DNA of 64,000 bases, taken from NCBI RefSeq assembly GCF_032121415.1, contig NZ_CP135079.1, positions 6,820,001 to 6,884,000 on the forward strand, written 5' to 3'. Shown here piece after piece: positions 27,296 to 36,284 of the stretch. The notes under the pieces are model-generated. The model was not told the origin of the DNA and did not search any database. It was given only the letters and a program-made list of their open reading frames with translations. The position numbers and the translations under genes were made by a program. This DNA comes from Streptomyces parvus. GTDB taxonomy: Bacteria > Actinomycetota > Actinomycetes > Streptomycetales > Streptomycetaceae. How positions within the stretch are numbered: position 1 is the first letter of the stretch; every line of letters starts with the position of its first letter.

Positions 27296-28456
27296 TCAGT
27301 CCTTTTCTGCCAGGTGGCGTACGGCCTCTTCGTCGACGTCGATACCGAGTCCGGGGCCTTCGGGAAGGGGGAAGTGGTCGGGCAGGACAGTCAGCGGAGA
27401 GCGCAGGATCCGGCTGCCGACGTCGGTCGAGGTGGGTTGGTACTCGAAGACGAGCAGGTCCTCCACGGCGGCGCTGACATGCAGCCCGGCGGCGAGCGCG
27501 ACCCCGAGGCCGACGGAGTGGTGCGGTGCCACCGGGACGTGGTGGGCGGAGCTGAGCTCGGCGATCGCCATGGCCTCGGTGATGCCGGTGCGCGCCACGT
27601 CGGGCTGCGCGATCTCCAGGGCGTTCCCGCGCAGCCACCGCGCGAACTCGTAGCGGTTGCGGAGGGTTTCGCCCACGGCGAGGGGCAGGGCGGAGCGCTC
27701 GGCGAGCCGACGGTGGCCGTCCTCGTCCTCGGGGGCGAGCGGAGCCTCCAGGAACCAGCAGTCCCGGTCGGCCAGGCCCGCGGCGAGCCCGCGCGCCTCG
27801 GCGGGTGCGTAGGCCCAGTGCGCGTCGACGGCGATCCTGAGGGAGGGGGCGGCGGCGCGGACGGCGTCCACGGTGGCCAGGTCGGCTGCCACCCCGTGCC
27901 CGAGGTGCAGCTTCACCGCGCGTGCGCCCCTGGCCTGCCAGTCGGCGGCCAGTTCGGCGCGTTCGGGGTCAGTGGGACGCGGGAGCCCGGAGACGTAGGT
28001 GGGGAGCCGGTCCCGGAACGCTCCGCCGAGCAGGGCGGCCACGGGCGCACCGCGCAGACGTCCGGCCAGGTCCCACAGTGCGGTGTCCACGGCGGCCAGC
28101 GCATCCGCCTGGTGGCCGACGAGGTGACCGCGCTCACGCATCAGGTTGCGGAGCCGGGACCAGGCGGGGCGCGGCGCGAGAGCGTCCTGCCCCGTGAGCG
28201 CCGGAGCCAGGAGCAGGTCGACGATGCGTGCGGGCACCTCCGGCGCGACCGGTGCGAGCGCTTCGCCCCACCCCGCGGTGCCGTCCTCCGCCACGACCTT
28301 GACGAGCAGCGTCTCGAACCGGGGGGAGTACAGGCTGCGCCAGGGCGCGCGGACCTGGTATCCCGCCGGGACATCGCTGCCGTCGGGCAGGACGCCGAGG
28401 TAGGCGTCGGTGTGGCGGATCTTGAGGGTGAACGTCTCGACCGAGGCAATCTGCAT
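27296..28456 (-). CDS. Enolase-superfamily sugar acid dehydratase
   Basis: This 386-residue mandelate racemase/muconate lactonizing enzyme family protein has metal ligands visible as D211 (IAVDAHW), E237 (FLEAPL) and E263 (AVGETL), with K182 in AVKLHLG and H312 in APHHSVGLG as acid/base candidates. This layout fits an aldonate dehydratase giving a 2-keto-3-deoxy acid; the exact sugar acid (galactonate, gluconate, rhamnonate, etc.) is open. The ATG at 28456 is preferred to 28468 because of a GGA box at the right distance. It is divergent from the IclR gene. Confidence 0.82.
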   Translation of the reverse strand: MQIASVETFTLKIRHTDAYLGVLPDGSDVPAGYQVRAPWRSLYSPRFETLLVKVVAEDGTAGWGEALAPVAPEVPARIVDLLLAPALTGQDALAPRPAWSRLRNLMRERGHLVGHQADALAAVDTALWDLAGRLRGAPVAALLGGAFRDRLPTYVSGLPRPTDPERAELAADWQARGARAVKLHLGHGVAADLATVDAVRAAAPSLRIAVDAHWAYAPAEARGLAAGLADRDCWFLEAPLAPEDEDGHRRLAERSALPLAVGETLRNRYEFARWLRGNALEIAQPDVARTGITEAMAIAELSSAHHVPVAPHHSVGLGVALAAGLHVSAAVEDLLVFEYQPTSTDVGSRILRSPLTVLPDHFPLPEGPGLGIDVDEEAVRHLAEKD

Positions 28457-28494
28457 GATCAGATCCATTCTGCGGTTGCAGCCTTGCGTTAGCT

Positions 28495-28515
28495 GGATAT
28501 GTTAATGCAGTATCC
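28495..28515. promoter_or_regulatory. Inverted repeat in the divergent IclR promoter region
   Basis: GGATA-N11-TATCC lies between the dehydratase and IclR starts (98-bp gap), 39 bp before the dehydratase ATG. It is a candidate IclR/KdgR-type site; the TGTTAA inside gives it low GC for this genome. Confidence 0.4.
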
Positions 28516-28554
28516 GTCATGTAAAGCAAGTGCGATGGATGCGAGGAAGCAGAT

Positions 28555-29382
28555 ATGGGCGCTGAGCAGGGCGCAGGCATCAATCAGAGCGTTGAGCGGG
28601 CGGCCGCCGTTCTCGCGGCCTTCCACGACGGGCAGTTGCTCCGCGTCGCCGACGTCGCAGCACGGTCGGGGCTCGGCCAGTCGACGACGTCCCGCATGCT
28701 GGCGACGCTCGAAGCGCTCGAGTTCGTGGAGCGGGAGGATTCCGGTCTCTACCGTCTGGGCACCGGGCTGATCACCATCGCCGGGTCCGCGCTCAACCAG
28801 CACCCCGTCTACCGGGCGTCCCGCCCGCACGCTCAGGAGGCGGCGGCGGTGCTGGGACTCGGTGTGAACGTGTCGATCCTCCATCGGGGCACCGTGTTCT
28901 ACCTCGCCAACTACGAGGGAGCGATCGCGCCGAAGTCGATGACGCTGGCCGGGCAGCGCAACGCGCTGCACGCCACCGGCATGGGCAAGTGCCTTCTCGT
29001 GGGCACCACCCCCGAGGAACGGCGCGAACTCCTGCCCGAACTCCCGGCCTTCACCGCACACACCATCGATTCGCACGACGCTCTGGACACCGAGGTCGAC
29101 CGCACGGCCGGACGCGGATACGCGACAGAAGTCGAGGAACTGGCCCTGGGACGCGCCTGCGTCGCGGCGCCCGTCCGGGACGCGGGCGGGCAGGTCGTCG
29201 CAGCCATCTCCATCTCCGGCTCGCTCTCGGCGATCGACCTGCGCACCCGGGAGAACGAACTCGCCGGACGGGTCATCGAGACGGCCGACGAGATCAGCAC
29301 GGCGCTCGGCTACACCGGCCCCGCCGTGCACCCCCACCGGTCGGCTCCGGCGACACCCCGTTCGACCACCGGGACCGTCTGA
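28555..29382 (+). CDS. IclR family regulator
   Basis: This 275-residue regulator has an N-terminal winged HTH (about residues 8-65: SVERAAAVLAAF, RVADVAARSGLGQSTTSRML) and an IclR effector domain (NALHATGMGKCLL, GYATEVEELALGRACVAAPV). KdgR, which senses 2-keto-3-deoxygluconate, is of this family, and the flanking genes handle 2-keto-3-deoxy acids, so a KdgR-like role is plausible. The ATG at 28555 has GAGGAAG upstream. Its TGA overlaps the ATG of the binding-protein gene (TGATG), so regulator and importer are translationally coupled. Confidence 0.87.
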   Translation: MGAEQGAGINQSVERAAAVLAAFHDGQLLRVADVAARSGLGQSTTSRMLATLEALEFVEREDSGLYRLGTGLITIAGSALNQHPVYRASRPHAQEAAAVLGLGVNVSILHRGTVFYLANYEGAIAPKSMTLAGQRNALHATGMGKCLLVGTTPEERRELLPELPAFTAHTIDSHDALDTEVDRTAGRGYATEVEELALGRACVAAPVRDAGGQVVAAISISGSLSAIDLRTRENELAGRVIETADEISTALGYTGPAVHPHRSAPATPRSTTGTV

Positions 29383-30683
29383 TGGGGCCCCGGTACGAGA
29401 ACACGCCGCAACCACGACCAACACGTGTCACCCGGCGGCAGGCGCTGTCGCTGGGCCTGGCCGTCGCGGCAGGCTCGGCTCTCGTCGGCTGCGGCCAGGA
29501 AGAGAGGACGGCGAACGGCCGGACGGTACTGGAGTTCCCCTCCTGGCAGGCGGGGGACAGCACCTTCTCGCTCTGGTGGAAGGAGCTCATCGCCGCGTTC
29601 CGCAAGCAGAGGCCCGACATCGACGTGGACTTCTACGGGCTGCCCTTCGACAGTTACGTCGACCAGATCACGATCCGGTTCGCCGCCAACGACCGCCCCG
29701 ACATCCTGCACCTCCCCGCCCGCAACGCCGCCGAGTTCGCCGGCCGTGGCTGGCTGACCCCGTTGGAATCCCGACTGCGGGGCACCGACGTCGCGGGCAC
29801 CTGGACACCGCTCCAGGAGGAGATGGCGCTCGACGGCAAGGACTACGGCGTCCTGCTGCTCGGCTACGGCTACTGCCTCTACTACAACGAGGCCCTTCTG
29901 CGGTCCGTCGGCGCCCGCGTGCCGACCACGGTGGAAGAGATGATCACGACCGCCGAAGCGATCACCGGAAAAGGGGTCTACGGCTTCGGCGCGACGACCG
30001 CCCCGAGCCCCGACAACTACACGGAGCTGGCAGCCTTCGTGGTCGGCGGCGGGGGAGCGCTGTCGAGGGACGACGGCACGTTCAGCGCCGACAGCGACGC
30101 CGCGGTCGCCGGTCTCGACCAGTACCGGCGCGCCCTGGCCCAGGCACCGCGGGGCATTCAGCCCCAGCAGCGCAACGAGCTCTTCCTCACCGGGAAGATC
30201 GCCATGCTCCTGGACGGCCCCTTCTTCCTCAACGAGCTCGCCGGCGCCTCCACCCGTGTCCGGCCCGCCCTCTCCGTCGCCCGGGCGCCTTTCCGGCGTG
30301 TCCCCGGCGGCGTATCCAACAGCATCCACATTCCCGCCGGCCTCGACGCCCGCAGGACCCAGGCCGTGTGGGACTTCATCGAGCTCGCCACCACACCAAC
30401 CTGGCAGCGCCGCTACGTCGAGCTGACCGTCAACCCGGCCCCCCGGCGGGGTTCGCTGACCGCCCGCGCCGTCGCGCGCACCCCCGAACTGGAGCTCTTC
30501 CAGAATCTCGCGGACGAGGCCGTGTCGATCTTCCCCGGGGACCAGACGCACCGTGAACGGTTCGGCCGCATCAGCGACATCGTGTCCGCAGCAGCCACCT
30601 CCCTGATCACGACGGGCGAGTCGACCGCCGGCATTGCCGCGCATCTGCAGCGCCAACTCGACCAGGCCCTGGAGTCCTCATGA
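29382..30683 (+). CDS. ABC transporter substrate-binding lipoprotein
   Basis: This 433-residue family 1 binding protein has a Tat-like and lipobox signal (VTRRQALSLGLAVAAG, lipobox LVGC near residue 37). The mature part shows the usual LEFPSWQAGDS and RPDILHLPARNAAEFAGRGW. The start overlaps the IclR stop and the stop overlaps the next permease start. It should bind a sugar acid or uronate-containing oligomer, judged only from the catabolic genes around it. Confidence 0.85.
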   Translation: MGPRYENTPQPRPTRVTRRQALSLGLAVAAGSALVGCGQEERTANGRTVLEFPSWQAGDSTFSLWWKELIAAFRKQRPDIDVDFYGLPFDSYVDQITIRFAANDRPDILHLPARNAAEFAGRGWLTPLESRLRGTDVAGTWTPLQEEMALDGKDYGVLLLGYGYCLYYNEALLRSVGARVPTTVEEMITTAEAITGKGVYGFGATTAPSPDNYTELAAFVVGGGGALSRDDGTFSADSDAAVAGLDQYRRALAQAPRGIQPQQRNELFLTGKIAMLLDGPFFLNELAGASTRVRPALSVARAPFRRVPGGVSNSIHIPAGLDARRTQAVWDFIELATTPTWQRRYVELTVNPAPRRGSLTARAVARTPELELFQNLADEAVSIFPGDQTHRERFGRISDIVSAAATSLITTGESTAGIAAHLQRQLDQALESS

Positions 30684-31657
30684 GCATCCATCAGCCGAAA
30701 GCCCGGGAGAGGCACCCGGCCGCACCCTCTTCCGCGTCCCCCGACCCCGCCCGGCCTCCGGCCGGACTCGTGAGGGAGCACCGCCGCCGCAGCCTCTTCG
30801 CCTACCTGACCCTCTCCCCGACCCTCGCGGTGGTCGGCCTGCTGATGGCCTACCCCCTCTATGTGGCGATCGACCTCAGCCTGCGCGGCGGCCAGATCGC
30901 CGACCTGCTCAACCTGGAACGCAACCCCCTCACGCTCGACAACTACCGCGACGTCCTGACCGCACCGGGACTCCTCAGCGACGTGCTGCGCTCGGTGGTC
31001 TACACCGTCGGCGTCGTGGTGCCCGCCTTCGCCCTCGGCCTGGGCCTGGCCATCCTGCTGAACAAGGCGTTCCCCGGCCGCCGGATCATCCGTCCGCTCG
31101 TCCTGCTGCCCTGGGCGGTGCCTGGCGTGGTGGTGAGCGCGGCGTTCAGCTGGATGCTCGACGCGTCCTACGGTGTCGTGAACCATCTGCTGCGCACGGT
31201 CGGGCTGATCGAGGACAACGTCGCCTGGCTGGCCGATCCCGACACCGCCCTGATCGCGGTGATCCTCCCCACGGTCTGGAAGTACTACCCCTTCTTCACC
31301 CTCGTCCTGCTGGCGCAGCTCCAGTCCGTGCCGGGTGAGCTCTACGAAGCCGCCCGGATGGACGGGGCCTCTCCTCTCCAGCAGTTCCTCCACGTCACCT
31401 GGCCCGCCGTCAGGGCCGCGTCCTCGCTGGCCATCGTGATCACCGGGATCGGGGTCTTCAGGGAGTTCGACTTCATCTACCCGCTCACCGGCGGCGGGCC
31501 CAACGAAGCGACCCAGACCCTCGCCATCCGGATCTACAACGAAGCTTTCCAGTACTTCGAGATGGGCACCGCGGCCGCGCTCGGCATCGTGACCATGGCC
31601 ATCTGCGGCCTGCTGCTGAAATTCGCGGGACGATCCGTGCGCCGCGAGTTCAGCTGA
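30680..31657 (+). CDS. Sugar ABC permease (MalF type)
   Basis: This 325-residue permease has a long cytoplasmic N-terminus (about 40 residues), six membrane segments and the EAA loop LYEAARMDGASPLQQFLHVTWP. Its ATG overlaps the stop of the binding-protein gene. It is one half of the importer channel; no ATPase is encoded nearby. Confidence 0.87.
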   Translation: MSIHQPKARERHPAAPSSASPDPARPPAGLVREHRRRSLFAYLTLSPTLAVVGLLMAYPLYVAIDLSLRGGQIADLLNLERNPLTLDNYRDVLTAPGLLSDVLRSVVYTVGVVVPAFALGLGLAILLNKAFPGRRIIRPLVLLPWAVPGVVVSAAFSWMLDASYGVVNHLLRTVGLIEDNVAWLADPDTALIAVILPTVWKYYPFFTLVLLAQLQSVPGELYEAARMDGASPLQQFLHVTWPAVRAASSLAIVITGIGVFREFDFIYPLTGGGPNEATQTLAIRIYNEAFQYFEMGTAAALGIVTMAICGLLLKFAGRSVRREFS

Positions 31658-31682
31658 GCCGGTCCTCACCACAGGAGCACCC

Positions 31683-32525
31683 ATGTCCACCACTCTCAGC
31701 CGCCCCCGCCGTTGGTCGCTGCTGGCCCTGGCGATCGCGGTCACCTCGGTCCTGATGTTCCCTGTCTACTGGATGATCATGACGTCGATCGTCCCGTCGG
31801 AACGGCTGCTGGTCACCGAACCACCGCTGATCCCGCCCTCCGACGCCACCTCGATCAGCGCCTACACCTCCGCCCTGCGCGACCTGCCCGTCCTCGACTG
31901 GCTCTGGAACTCCACCCTCACCACCGTCGGCGCGGCGGTCCTGTCCACCGTGGTCAGCACCCTCGGCGGCTACAGCCTCTCCCGCTTCCGCACCCGCGGG
32001 CAGCAGGCCATGGGCTTCACCCTGCTGTTCAGCCGGATGCTGCCAGGCACCCTCTTGATCATCCCGGTCTTCGTCCTCTTCGCCACCTTCGGCATGGTGA
32101 ACAACCTGTGGTCGGTCACCCTGGTCAACACCGCGGCCACCGTGCCGTTCACCACCTGGCTGATGAAAGGCTTCGTCGACGCCGTCCCCGTGGAGATCGA
32201 ACAGGCAGCCATGATCGACGGATGCGGACGGGCCGGCGCGCTGTGGCGCGTCATCGTGCCGCTGCTCAAGCCCGGCATCGCCGCGACGTTCACCTACGCG
32301 TCCATCCTCACCTGGGGCGACTTCCTCTTCGCCCGCACCCTCATGGGCAACCCGGACGGCTGGACCGTCACCGTCGGCATCGCCTCGTTCATCGGAGAGT
32401 TCAGCGTCGACTGGTCCGGCTTGATGGCGGTCGGCCTGATCTCCATGGTGCCGATGATCCTGCTCTTCCTCCTCCTGGAGCCCTTCCTCGCCAAGGGCAT
32501 GACCACCGGATCGGTGAAGGGATGA
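31683..32525 (+). CDS. Sugar ABC permease (MalG type)
   Basis: This 280-residue permease has six membrane segments and the EAA loop EIEQAAMIDGCGRAGALWRV. ACAGGAGC lies 4 bp before the ATG. The stop overlaps the aldolase start, linking import to catabolism in one transcript. Confidence 0.87.
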   Translation: MSTTLSRPRRWSLLALAIAVTSVLMFPVYWMIMTSIVPSERLLVTEPPLIPPSDATSISAYTSALRDLPVLDWLWNSTLTTVGAAVLSTVVSTLGGYSLSRFRTRGQQAMGFTLLFSRMLPGTLLIIPVFVLFATFGMVNNLWSVTLVNTAATVPFTTWLMKGFVDAVPVEIEQAAMIDGCGRAGALWRVIVPLLKPGIAATFTYASILTWGDFLFARTLMGNPDGWTVTVGIASFIGEFSVDWSGLMAVGLISMVPMILLFLLLEPFLAKGMTTGSVKG

Positions 32526-33190
32526 CCATCGTGCGCGACCACCTCCACCCGACCCCGCACGGCATCGTCGCGATCGTGCGCCTCAGCACACCGCCGCCCG
32601 ACGACCTCCTCGCCGCCCTGCTGGAGGCCCGCACATCCGCACTGGAAGTCACCCTCACCACCCCCGGAGCCGAAGCGGCCATCACCCGCTGGCGGGACCT
32701 CGGCCCCTCCGCACTGATCGGCGCCGGCACCGTACGCACCCCCGACGACGCCCGCCGCGCGGTGGCCGCCGGTGCACAGTTCCTCGTCACGCCCACCACC
32801 TCCCCGGCTGTCCTCGGTGTGGCCGCAGAGGCCCGCGTGCCCGTCCTCTGCGGGGCCCTCACACCCACCGAGATCGACACCGCCTGGCAGCACGGCGCGG
32901 CAGCGGTCAAGGTGTTCCCCGTCGACGCCCTCGGCGGACCGGCGTACGTGAAGGCCGTCCAGGCCCCCCTTCCCGACGTCCCGCTGGTACCCACCGGGGG
33001 GATCGACGCCGCCTCCGCCCTCGCCTATGCCGCCCTCGGCTGCCACGCCGTGGGCGTGGGCTCCTCGCTGGTCTCCGACACCGCGGTCAGAGACCGCGAC
33101 TGGGAAGCCCTGCGCACCAGGGCGGCCGACCTGGTGGGCGCCTGGCACAGCGGCACCGCCCGTGACCGAAGCGGAAAGGAACCCCGATGA
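32522..33190 (+). CDS. KDPG/KDPGal-type class I aldolase
   Basis: This 222-residue bifunctional KHG/KDPG aldolase-family protein has E42 in ALEVTLTTP (the catalytic Glu region) and Schiff-base K130 in AAVKVFP, in the expected order. It cleaves 2-keto-3-deoxy-6-phospho sugar acids to pyruvate and glyceraldehyde 3-phosphate. The ATG overlaps the permease stop and the stop overlaps the kinase start. Together with the dehydratase and kinase it completes a De Ley-Doudoroff or KDG pathway. Confidence 0.87.
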   Translation: MTIVRDHLHPTPHGIVAIVRLSTPPPDDLLAALLEARTSALEVTLTTPGAEAAITRWRDLGPSALIGAGTVRTPDDARRAVAAGAQFLVTPTTSPAVLGVAAEARVPVLCGALTPTEIDTAWQHGAAAVKVFPVDALGGPAYVKAVQAPLPDVPLVPTGGIDAASALAYAALGCHAVGVGSSLVSDTAVRDRDWEALRTRAADLVGAWHSGTARDRSGKEPR

Positions 33191-34209
33191 ACTGGCCGCC
33201 CCCCGCCGCGCCGCCGGGAGAGCACCTGGACGTCGTGGGCGTCGGCGAGGCCATGCTCCTGCTCCAGGCACCGCCCCCTGCCCCCCTGGAAACAGCCCGC
33301 ACCCTGTCCGTCGCCGTCGCCGGCGCCGAACTCAACGTCTGCGCCACCGTAGCCAGGTTCGGCGGCAGCGCCGCGTTCCTCTCCGCCGTGGGGGACGACG
33401 CCCCAGGACGGCGCGTACTGCGCGCCGTCCGCGACCTCGGCGTGGCCGAGAACCTCATCCATGTCGATCCCGGGCGACCGACCGGCCTGTTCCTCCGGGA
33501 AACACCGCAGAGCGGAGAGCGGCGGGTGATGTACTACCGCGCCGGATCAGCCGCCTCGGCTCTGGACGAGGACCGCGCAGACCTCCTCGCCGCGCCCCAC
33601 GCACCGCGCGCCCTGGTGGTGTCCGGACTGACGGCGTCACTCGGCGACGGACCGCGCCGGCTGCTGCACCGCCTGGTAAGGCAAGCGGGCGCAGCGGGCA
33701 CGTCCGTCGTGCTCGACGCCAACCTGCGCCCTTCGCTCGGCACCGAGGACGCCGTGGAGACGATGACACTCCTCCTGCCGCACGTGGATCTCCTGGTCCT
33801 CGGTGACGACGAGTCCGGTCCTCTCCTCGGTGCCACCGACCCCGAGGCCGTGCTCGCCGCAGCTCGTGACGCCGGGGTGGCCGAGACCGTGCTCAAGGGA
33901 GGCGAACGCGGCTGCTGGCTCTGGGACGACGGCCTCCGGCACATCCCCGCCCACCCCACGCGTGTCGTCGACACCGTGGGGGCCGGCGACGCCTTCCTCG
34001 GCGCCTACCTGACGGCTCGGCTGTCCGGAACCTCTGCCCCTGCGGCAGCGCTTCTCGGCGCGCGCATCGCCGCCGGAGTGGTGGCCCGGGCCGGCGACAC
34101 CGAAGGGCTGCCGGACAGAGCCACCGCACAAGCGCTCCTGCGTGGAGAAGACCGGGGCGGCGAGAGCTCTTCGGGCGGCCTCGGAGCCGGGGCCCAGGGC
34201 GGGGGTTGA
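33187..34209 (+). CDS. PfkB family kinase (likely 2-keto-3-deoxy sugar acid kinase)
   Basis: This 340-residue ribokinase-family kinase has an N-terminal VVGVGEAM, substrate-binding GAELNVC (the Asn of PfkB members), and the C-terminal signature VDTVGAGDAFLGAY with catalytic Asp near residue 266. Its place directly behind the KDPG-type aldolase points to phosphorylation of 2-keto-3-deoxygluconate or -galactonate. AAAGGAA precedes the ATG. The gene ends exactly at the convergent TetR gene (34209/34210). Confidence 0.85.
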   Translation: MNWPPPAAPPGEHLDVVGVGEAMLLLQAPPPAPLETARTLSVAVAGAELNVCATVARFGGSAAFLSAVGDDAPGRRVLRAVRDLGVAENLIHVDPGRPTGLFLRETPQSGERRVMYYRAGSAASALDEDRADLLAAPHAPRALVVSGLTASLGDGPRRLLHRLVRQAGAAGTSVVLDANLRPSLGTEDAVETMTLLLPHVDLLVLGDDESGPLLGATDPEAVLAAARDAGVAETVLKGGERGCWLWDDGLRHIPAHPTRVVDTVGAGDAFLGAYLTARLSGTSAPAAALLGARIAAGVVARAGDTEGLPDRATAQALLRGEDRGGESSSGGLGAGAQGGG

Positions 34210-34797
34210 TCAGATGGTGTTCCGGATCAGGCGTCTCGCCAGCTTCTTGCCGTGGCCGAGGGGGTCGGGTGTCCGCCCTCGTTGGAGGCCGGCCATGGCT
34301 CCGTCGTACACGAGCAGTACGTTGCCCGCCAAGGCGGCGGGGGCTTCGGGGGTGACGGTTTCCGCCAGCCGGTTCAGGCGCGTGAGGAGGAGCGTGGACT
34401 CCGCCTCGATCACGCTGCGGGCGGGGTGGTCGAGGTCGGGCAGTTCCGTGCTGGTCGCGAGGAAGGCGCACCCGCGGCCCGGGGTGTACCGGTCCCGGTA
34501 GGCGGAGACGGCGTCGAACAGGGCCAGGAGCTTCTCGGCGGGTGTGGGCGCGGCGTCCACCGCTTCCTGCCATATCTGTTCCCAGCGGTCCAGGCGCCGT
34601 TGCAGCGCGGCCGCGATCAGGCCGTCCTTTCCCCCGAAGTGCGCGTAGAGCGTGCCGGGAGCGACGTGGGCGTGGTGCAGTACCTGGTCGACGCTGGTGC
34701 GGGCGATGCCGTCCCGGGAGAAGAGCTCGTCGGCTGCGTCCAGCAGTCGGTCCCTGGCAGACGGTCTGGCCGTGGCTTCGACGGTGTCCTGGTCCAT
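34210..34797 (-). CDS. TetR family regulator
   Basis: This 195-residue TetR protein has its HTH at about residues 15-60 (LLDAADELFSRDGIARTSVDQV, LYAHFGGKDGLIAAA). The C-terminal domain includes GRGCAFLATSTELP, typical of the group with a TetR_C_11/16-like domain. It is divergent from an EamA-type exporter with a perfect palindrome between them, so it most likely represses the exporter and itself. The start at 34797 begins MDQDTVEA; longer forms would read across the operator. Confidence 0.88.
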   Translation of the reverse strand: MDQDTVEATARPSARDRLLDAADELFSRDGIARTSVDQVLHHAHVAPGTLYAHFGGKDGLIAAALQRRLDRWEQIWQEAVDAAPTPAEKLLALFDAVSAYRDRYTPGRGCAFLATSTELPDLDHPARSVIEAESTLLLTRLNRLAETVTPEAPAALAGNVLLVYDGAMAGLQRGRTPDPLGHGKKLARRLIRNTI

Positions 34798-34822
34798 GCG
34801 CCCAGCATAACGAGCGTTACAA

Positions 34823-34838
34823 TGAAACGATCGTTTCA
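34823..34838. promoter_or_regulatory. Perfect palindromic TetR operator
   Basis: TGAAACGATCGTTTCA is a perfect 16-bp palindrome in the 87-bp divergent gap, 26 bp upstream of the TetR start and 47 bp upstream of the exporter start. Confidence 0.7.
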
Positions 34839-34884
34839 GTGAGGTGGTGAGGGTCGGGTGCCTCCTGCCCAACCGGAGGTGCAC

Positions 34885-35778
34885 GTGAACGACCTGACCG
34901 GGGTGGGACCTGCCCGCACCCGAGCGCTCCTCGGGGCGGGCCTGGTCCTCGTCAGTTGCCTGAGCGTGCAAGCCTCCGCAGCACTCGCCTCGACACTCTT
35001 CGATCGGCTGGGCGCTCCCGCCGTCGCCGGACTGCGGCAGCTCTGCGCTGCCGTCGTCCTGGTGGTGCTGGTACGTCCGAGAGTCCGTGGCCACACGCGG
35101 CAGGAATGGGCCGGCATGGTCGTCTACGGCGCGGCGATGGCCGTGATGAACGTGGCCTTCTACGGCGCGGTGGGCCGTCTCCCGCTGGGCGTGGCGGCGA
35201 CGCTGCTGTTCCTCGGGCCGTTCGTCGTGGCGGTCGCCTCGGCGCGCACGTGGCGTGAAGCGCTCCTGCCGGCAGTCGGCCTGGCGGGCGTAGTCCTGGT
35301 CACGCAGCCCGGCGGGGCAGTCGAGTGGGCAGGAATCGCCCTGGGACTGCTCTCCGCGGTGGCCCTTGCCTTCTACACCGTCTTCGCACAGCGCGTGGGC
35401 AGGGCGTCTTCGGGGTTGGACGGACTGGCCGTGCCGGTCTGTATCGCGGCGGTGCTCCTCCTCCCCTTCTCCTTGCCCGCCGCTCCGGGCGTCACCGGAT
35501 CCGACTGGGGCCTGGTCGCTGTCTCCGGCGTCGTCGGGGTGGCCCTGGCCTTCACCCTGGATTTCCGGGCCGTGAAGATGGCCGGCGCCAAAGTGGTCGC
35601 GACGCTGTTCTCCTTCGACCCGCTGATGGGCGCACTGATCGGTGCCCTCGCCCTCGCCGAAGCTCTCTCCGCACCGGTGCTCGTCGGCATGGGACTGATC
35701 GTGTCAGCCGGTGCCCTGGCAACCTGGCGTGCCGAAAGCCCGGGTTCGCCGGTGCCGACCAGCACGGACCACCAGTGA
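34885..35778 (+). CDS. EamA/RhtA-like DMT exporter
   Basis: This 297-residue protein has ten membrane segments in two EamA repeats, resembling RhtA (threonine/homoserine exporter). Landmarks are ASTLFDRLGAPAVAGLRQL near the N-terminus and AKVVATLFSFDPLMGALIGA in the second repeat. The GTG at 34885 is chosen for its GGAGG box 5 bp upstream. The exported compound is unknown: an amino acid or toxic metabolite is likely, controlled by the divergent TetR protein. Confidence 0.85.
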   Translation: MNDLTGVGPARTRALLGAGLVLVSCLSVQASAALASTLFDRLGAPAVAGLRQLCAAVVLVVLVRPRVRGHTRQEWAGMVVYGAAMAVMNVAFYGAVGRLPLGVAATLLFLGPFVVAVASARTWREALLPAVGLAGVVLVTQPGGAVEWAGIALGLLSAVALAFYTVFAQRVGRASSGLDGLAVPVCIAAVLLLPFSLPAAPGVTGSDWGLVAVSGVVGVALAFTLDFRAVKMAGAKVVATLFSFDPLMGALIGALALAEALSAPVLVGMGLIVSAGALATWRAESPGSPVPTSTDHQ

Positions 35779-36284
35779 CACGGCGACGGGAGTGGGCATC
35801 GGTCCCGTGTGGTGCGTAGCTGCCGAGCGCGGTTCGAGGGGGGCTCGCGCCGATCCAGGTCTACGACTCGCGTGGCTGCTGACCAGCGGAAACGGTCACG
35901 ATTCGATCAAGCGGCAGGCGGCTGGCCCGCGCATCCCCCAGGGTCAGTGGCTTCCGAGTGGAGGCGGTGCGGACCTCGGCGTGCTCGACCGCGCTGAGGT
36001 GTCCGTGCAGGCGCAGGCCATCACGGTCTTGCTGGTGCCCGGAGGGCGCTACGAGCGCGCCGGCCATGAGCGGCCGGGCGATCAGGTTGCCGAACTGCCG
36101 TTGCCGGCCGGCCAGGGGCACCCGCCCATGGCGTCACATTGCAGTGCGGGGGCAGAGTCGGTCGGCGAGGTCGGCGGGCACACGGGCGATGATTCGTCAG
36201 CAGGATGCCGCCCCATGGCGAGGGGCAAGGGAGTTCGGCGTCGTTCGCGAACGTCGACCAGGCATGCCGTCGCCCCGGGGGACC
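35779..36284. other. Intergenic stretch without a supported gene
   Basis: Both strands of this 506-bp region have open frames up to about 90 residues, but none shows a recognisable family or a good start. It is probably decayed or non-coding sequence. Confidence 0.4.

Noticed and set aside
35779..36284. Possible transposase remnant
   Set aside because: A short stretch resembles the 'TxGQxxDS' region of transposases only vaguely and no flanking match supports it.
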